From Anaerolineales bacterium UBA6663 (GTDB lineage: Bacteria; Chloroflexota; Anaerolineae; Anaerolineales; UBA6663): DNA of 8,623 nucleotides. Under the pieces are notes generated by a model. The model saw only the letters and a program-made list of their open reading frames with translations, ran no database searches and had not been told where the DNA came from. The position numbers and the translations under genes are program-made. The stretch lies in NCBI GenBank assembly GCA_002455335.1, contig DKKP01000012.1:1-8623 (forward strand). Reading direction: 5' to 3'. Every line of letters begins with the position of its first letter. Position 1 is the first letter of the stretch. Positions 6,847 through 8,623 of the stretch are shown piece after piece.

Positions 6847-6871
6847 GCGATATCTCCTTCAAGAGAGTCGA

Positions 6872-7513
6872 TTACTGTCCATACACGGTCGTGTAGCGCA
6901 GGTGCAGTTTGTCGACGTCGGCCTGCGGGATCACATCCGGCGTCCCAAGCTGCAGCGCCAGCCACACGGTCGCGGCCACGTCCTCAGTCATCACGGCCGC
7001 CTTGACGGCCGCCTCCGCGGTCTTGCCGATCGTGAACACGCCATGGTTCTTGAGCAGCACAGCCGGCGACTTACCAATGCTCTCGACCACGATCCTGCCG
7101 ATGGCCTCGTCGCCGATCAGCGCGAAGCCCCCACACGGGATCGGCCCGCCGAATTCGTCGCCCATGGCCGTCAGCACACACGGGATCTCGCGCCCCACGG
7201 CCGCGAAGGCCGTGGCATAGCGCGAGTGGGTATGCACCACCCCGCCCACATCGGGCCGGTGGTTGTAAACGTAGATGTGGCTGTACACGTCCGACGAGGG
7301 CTTATAGGCACCCTCGACCCGGTTGCCCTCGAGGTCCATGACCACCATGTGCTGCGGGCGCATGTCTTCGTAGCGGATCCCACTCGCCTTGATTACGACC
7401 AGCCCGCTCTCGGGATCGCGCGCCGAGACGTTCCCGCCCGTCCAGCGGACGAGATCGTTCTTGGGCAACTCGAGGTGCAACTGCACCAGCTCTTCCTTCA
7501 ACTGCTCCAGCAT
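6872..7513 (-). CDS. araD: L-ribulose-5-phosphate 4-epimerase
   Basis: This class II aldolase-family enzyme converts L-ribulose-5-phosphate to D-xylulose-5-phosphate, the last step of the arabinose pathway. The protein has 213 residues. The N-terminal phosphate/substrate region contains TGGNVSARD (25-33) and KASGI (42-46). The zinc ligands are His94 and His96 in VVHTHS and His157 in LKNHG. Asp75, Asp119 and the C-terminal Tyr211 (TVYGQ end) match the catalytic Asp76, Asp120 and Tyr229 of the E. coli enzyme. I start at ATG 7513 because GAGG (7525-7522) lies 8 bases upstream; an in-frame TTG at 7519 would be too close to it. It is 27 bases after the kinase stop and 25 bases before araA. The fuculose-aldolase and UlaF/SgbE relatives are the alternatives, but the neighbours fix the role as AraD. 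Confidence 0.96.
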   Translation of the reverse strand: MLEQLKEELVQLHLELPKNDLVRWTGGNVSARDPESGLVVIKASGIRYEDMRPQHMVVMDLEGNRVEGAYKPSSDVYSHIYVYNHRPDVGGVVHTHSRYATAFAAVGREIPCVLTAMGDEFGGPIPCGGFALIGDEAIGRIVVESIGKSPAVLLKNHGVFTIGKTAEAAVKAAVMTEDVAATVWLALQLGTPDVIPQADVDKLHLRYTTVYGQ

Positions 7514-7540
7514 CGGCAACGCCTCGTTTCAGAACGGTCA

Positions 7541-8623
7541 TCAGGCCAGCGCCGCGACTGCGGCCCGCTCGATCGCCAGTCCGGCGCTGTAGCGCGCCAT
7601 GAAGGCCGCAAAGCCGGCGACGTCACCGGGGTCGGGCGCGATCGTCGTGCCCGCCTGCCCGGCGAACACCGCGTGGGTCAGATAGTCTTCGAGCGATTGG
7701 CCCTCGGCCTTGCGCACCTGGAACGCCGCGAGCAACGCGATGCCCCAGGCGCCGCCCTCACCGGCCGTCTCCATCACCGCCACCGGCACACCCATGGCCG
7801 CGGCCATGAAGCGCTGTCCGACGCCTCTGGTCTTGAAGAAACCGCCATGCCCCAGGATCTGGTCGATCGTCACCTGCTCGCGCTCGAAGAGGATGTCGAG
7901 CCCGATCTTGAGCGCGCCAAGCGAGGCGAAGAGATGCGTGCGCATGAAGTTGGGCAGCGTGAAGCGGCCCTCGGGCGTGCGCACGAAGAGCGGGCGCCCC
8001 GCCTCAAGATGCGTCAGGTGTTCGCCCGACAGGTAGTTGTACGCCAGCAGCCCGCCGCCATCGGCGTCGCCCAACAGCGCCTGCTGATACAACGTCTCGA
8101 ACAGCACGCTCTCGCTGACCCTGACGCCCAGAGTCGCGGCGACTTCACCGAACAACGCAACCCAATCGTTCAGATCCGACGTGCAGTTGTTGCTGTGCAC
8201 CATCGCGACCGGCTTGCCGGTCGGCGTGGTCACCATATCGATCTCGGGGTACAGCTTCGACAACGCCCGCTCGAGCACGATCATGGCGAAGACCGATGTC
8301 CCAGCCGAGACGTTGCCGGTGCGCGGCGCCACGCTGTTGGTGGCGACCATGCCGGTGCCGGCGTCGCCCTCCGGCGGGCACAGCGGGATCCCGGCCTTGA
8401 GCTGGCCGCTCGGATCGATTAGCCGCGCGCCGGCCTCGGTGAGCGTGCCGGCCGGCTGGCCCGCGACGAGCACGGTCGGCAGGATGTCGGCCAACGTCCA
8501 CGGGAGGCCGCGCGCGTTCAGCCGTTTGTCGTACAGGGCCAGGCGACCCGCATCGAAGTCGTTGGTCGTGCTGTCGACCGGGAACATGCCCGAGGCTTCG
8601 CCGATGCCCATCACCTTCTGGCT
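7541..8623 (-). CDS. FGGY-family kinase, probable L-ribulokinase (5' end outside window)
   Basis: This is 360 residues of a FGGY carbohydrate kinase, open to the right edge of the window; the first in-window residues read [17 protein letters not shown]. An ATG at 8611 is internal. The N-terminal domain continues through [24 protein letters not shown] (the domain junction with the phosphate-binding GNVSAGTS). The C-terminal domain carries [11 protein letters not shown] (the family signature region) and [20 protein letters not shown], the nucleotide-binding motif. Judging by the family's 500-550 residues, about 150-190 are missing. It is the first visible gene of the kinase-araD-araA operon, so phosphorylation of L-ribulose to L-ribulose-5-phosphate is the needed step. 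It looks more like the xylulokinase-related kinases found in such operons than like the enterobacterial AraB. That substrate assignment rests on context. Confidence 0.88.
   Translation of the reverse strand, partial: SQKVMGIGEASGMFPVDSTTNDFDAGRLALYDKRLNARGLPWTLADILPTVLVAGQPAGTLTEAGARLIDPSGQLKAGIPLCPPEGDAGTGMVATNSVAPRTGNVSAGTSVFAMIVLERALSKLYPEIDMVTTPTGKPVAMVHSNNCTSDLNDWVALFGEVAATLGVRVSESVLFETLYQQALLGDADGGGLLAYNYLSGEHLTHLEAGRPLFVRTPEGRFTLPNFMRTHLFASLGALKIGLDILFEREQVTIDQILGHGGFFKTRGVGQRFMAAAMGVPVAVMETAGEGGAWGIALLAAFQVRKAEGQSLEDYLTHAVFAGQAGTTIAPDPGDVAGFAAFMARYSAGLAIERAAVAALA

Noticed and set aside
6839..8422. 527-codon open frame on the plus strand antisense to the arabinose operon
   Set aside because: It lies exactly opposite araD and the kinase and part of araA. 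Its translation is rich in Arg, His, Gln and Asp with no domain, as expected from the complement of GC3-biased genes, and it has no ribosome site.

Overview
The window is high-GC bacterial chromosome and looks like free-living heterotroph housekeeping and sugar-catabolism DNA. No phage, plasmid or transposase gene is visible. The tRNA gene lacks an encoded CCA end and has a textbook sigma-70 type promoter, and the coding regions are strongly GC-biased at third positions. The gene content (an araB-araD-araA cluster with a LacI regulator, a xylulokinase, a LON-domain protein and an MhqO/MhqD-like pair) would fit a Chloroflexota-like or actinobacterial-like organism. That placement is inference, and nothing in the sequence proves it.

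Left part (1-2327). The C-terminal third of a FGGY xylulokinase ends at 504 and is followed by a hairpin terminator (549-573). Next comes a degraded stretch whose plus strand encodes what looks like a deleted C-terminus of a type I restriction methylase (HsdM). A 20-bp hairpin (919-961) follows, which is the probable terminator of a minus-strand tRNA-Leu(GAG) at 973-1056. The tRNA promoter is at 1102-1130. Divergent from it is a gene for a stand-alone LON substrate-binding-domain protein (1261-1917). About 410 bp without a gene then carry small imperfect repeats and a hairpin.

Middle part (2328-5221), all on the minus strand. In transcription order there is a LacI-family regulator, then (after a 29-bp near-perfect inverted repeat) an MhqO/MhqA-type ring-cleaving dioxygenase, then a tiny orphan copy of a dioxygenase N-terminus, then an MhqD-type alpha/beta hydrolase. 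In Bacillus the equivalents of the dioxygenase and hydrolase belong to the quinone/hydroquinone detoxification regulon.

Right part (5338-8623), minus strand, is a compact L-arabinose operon. It contains a FGGY kinase (probable L-ribulokinase, N-terminus outside the window), L-ribulose-5-phosphate 4-epimerase (araD) and L-arabinose isomerase (araA), with gaps of about 25 bp and good ribosome binding sites. Together they convert L-arabinose to L-ribulose, L-ribulose-5-phosphate and D-xylulose-5-phosphate for the pentose phosphate pathway. The LacI-type regulator just downstream is the obvious candidate for control. The xylulokinase at the left edge would feed the same product pool from xylose.

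I did not find a clearly new multi-gene system. The most unusual items are two gene remnants (HsdM-like and dioxygenase-like) and the 29-bp inverted repeat in front of the dioxygenase.
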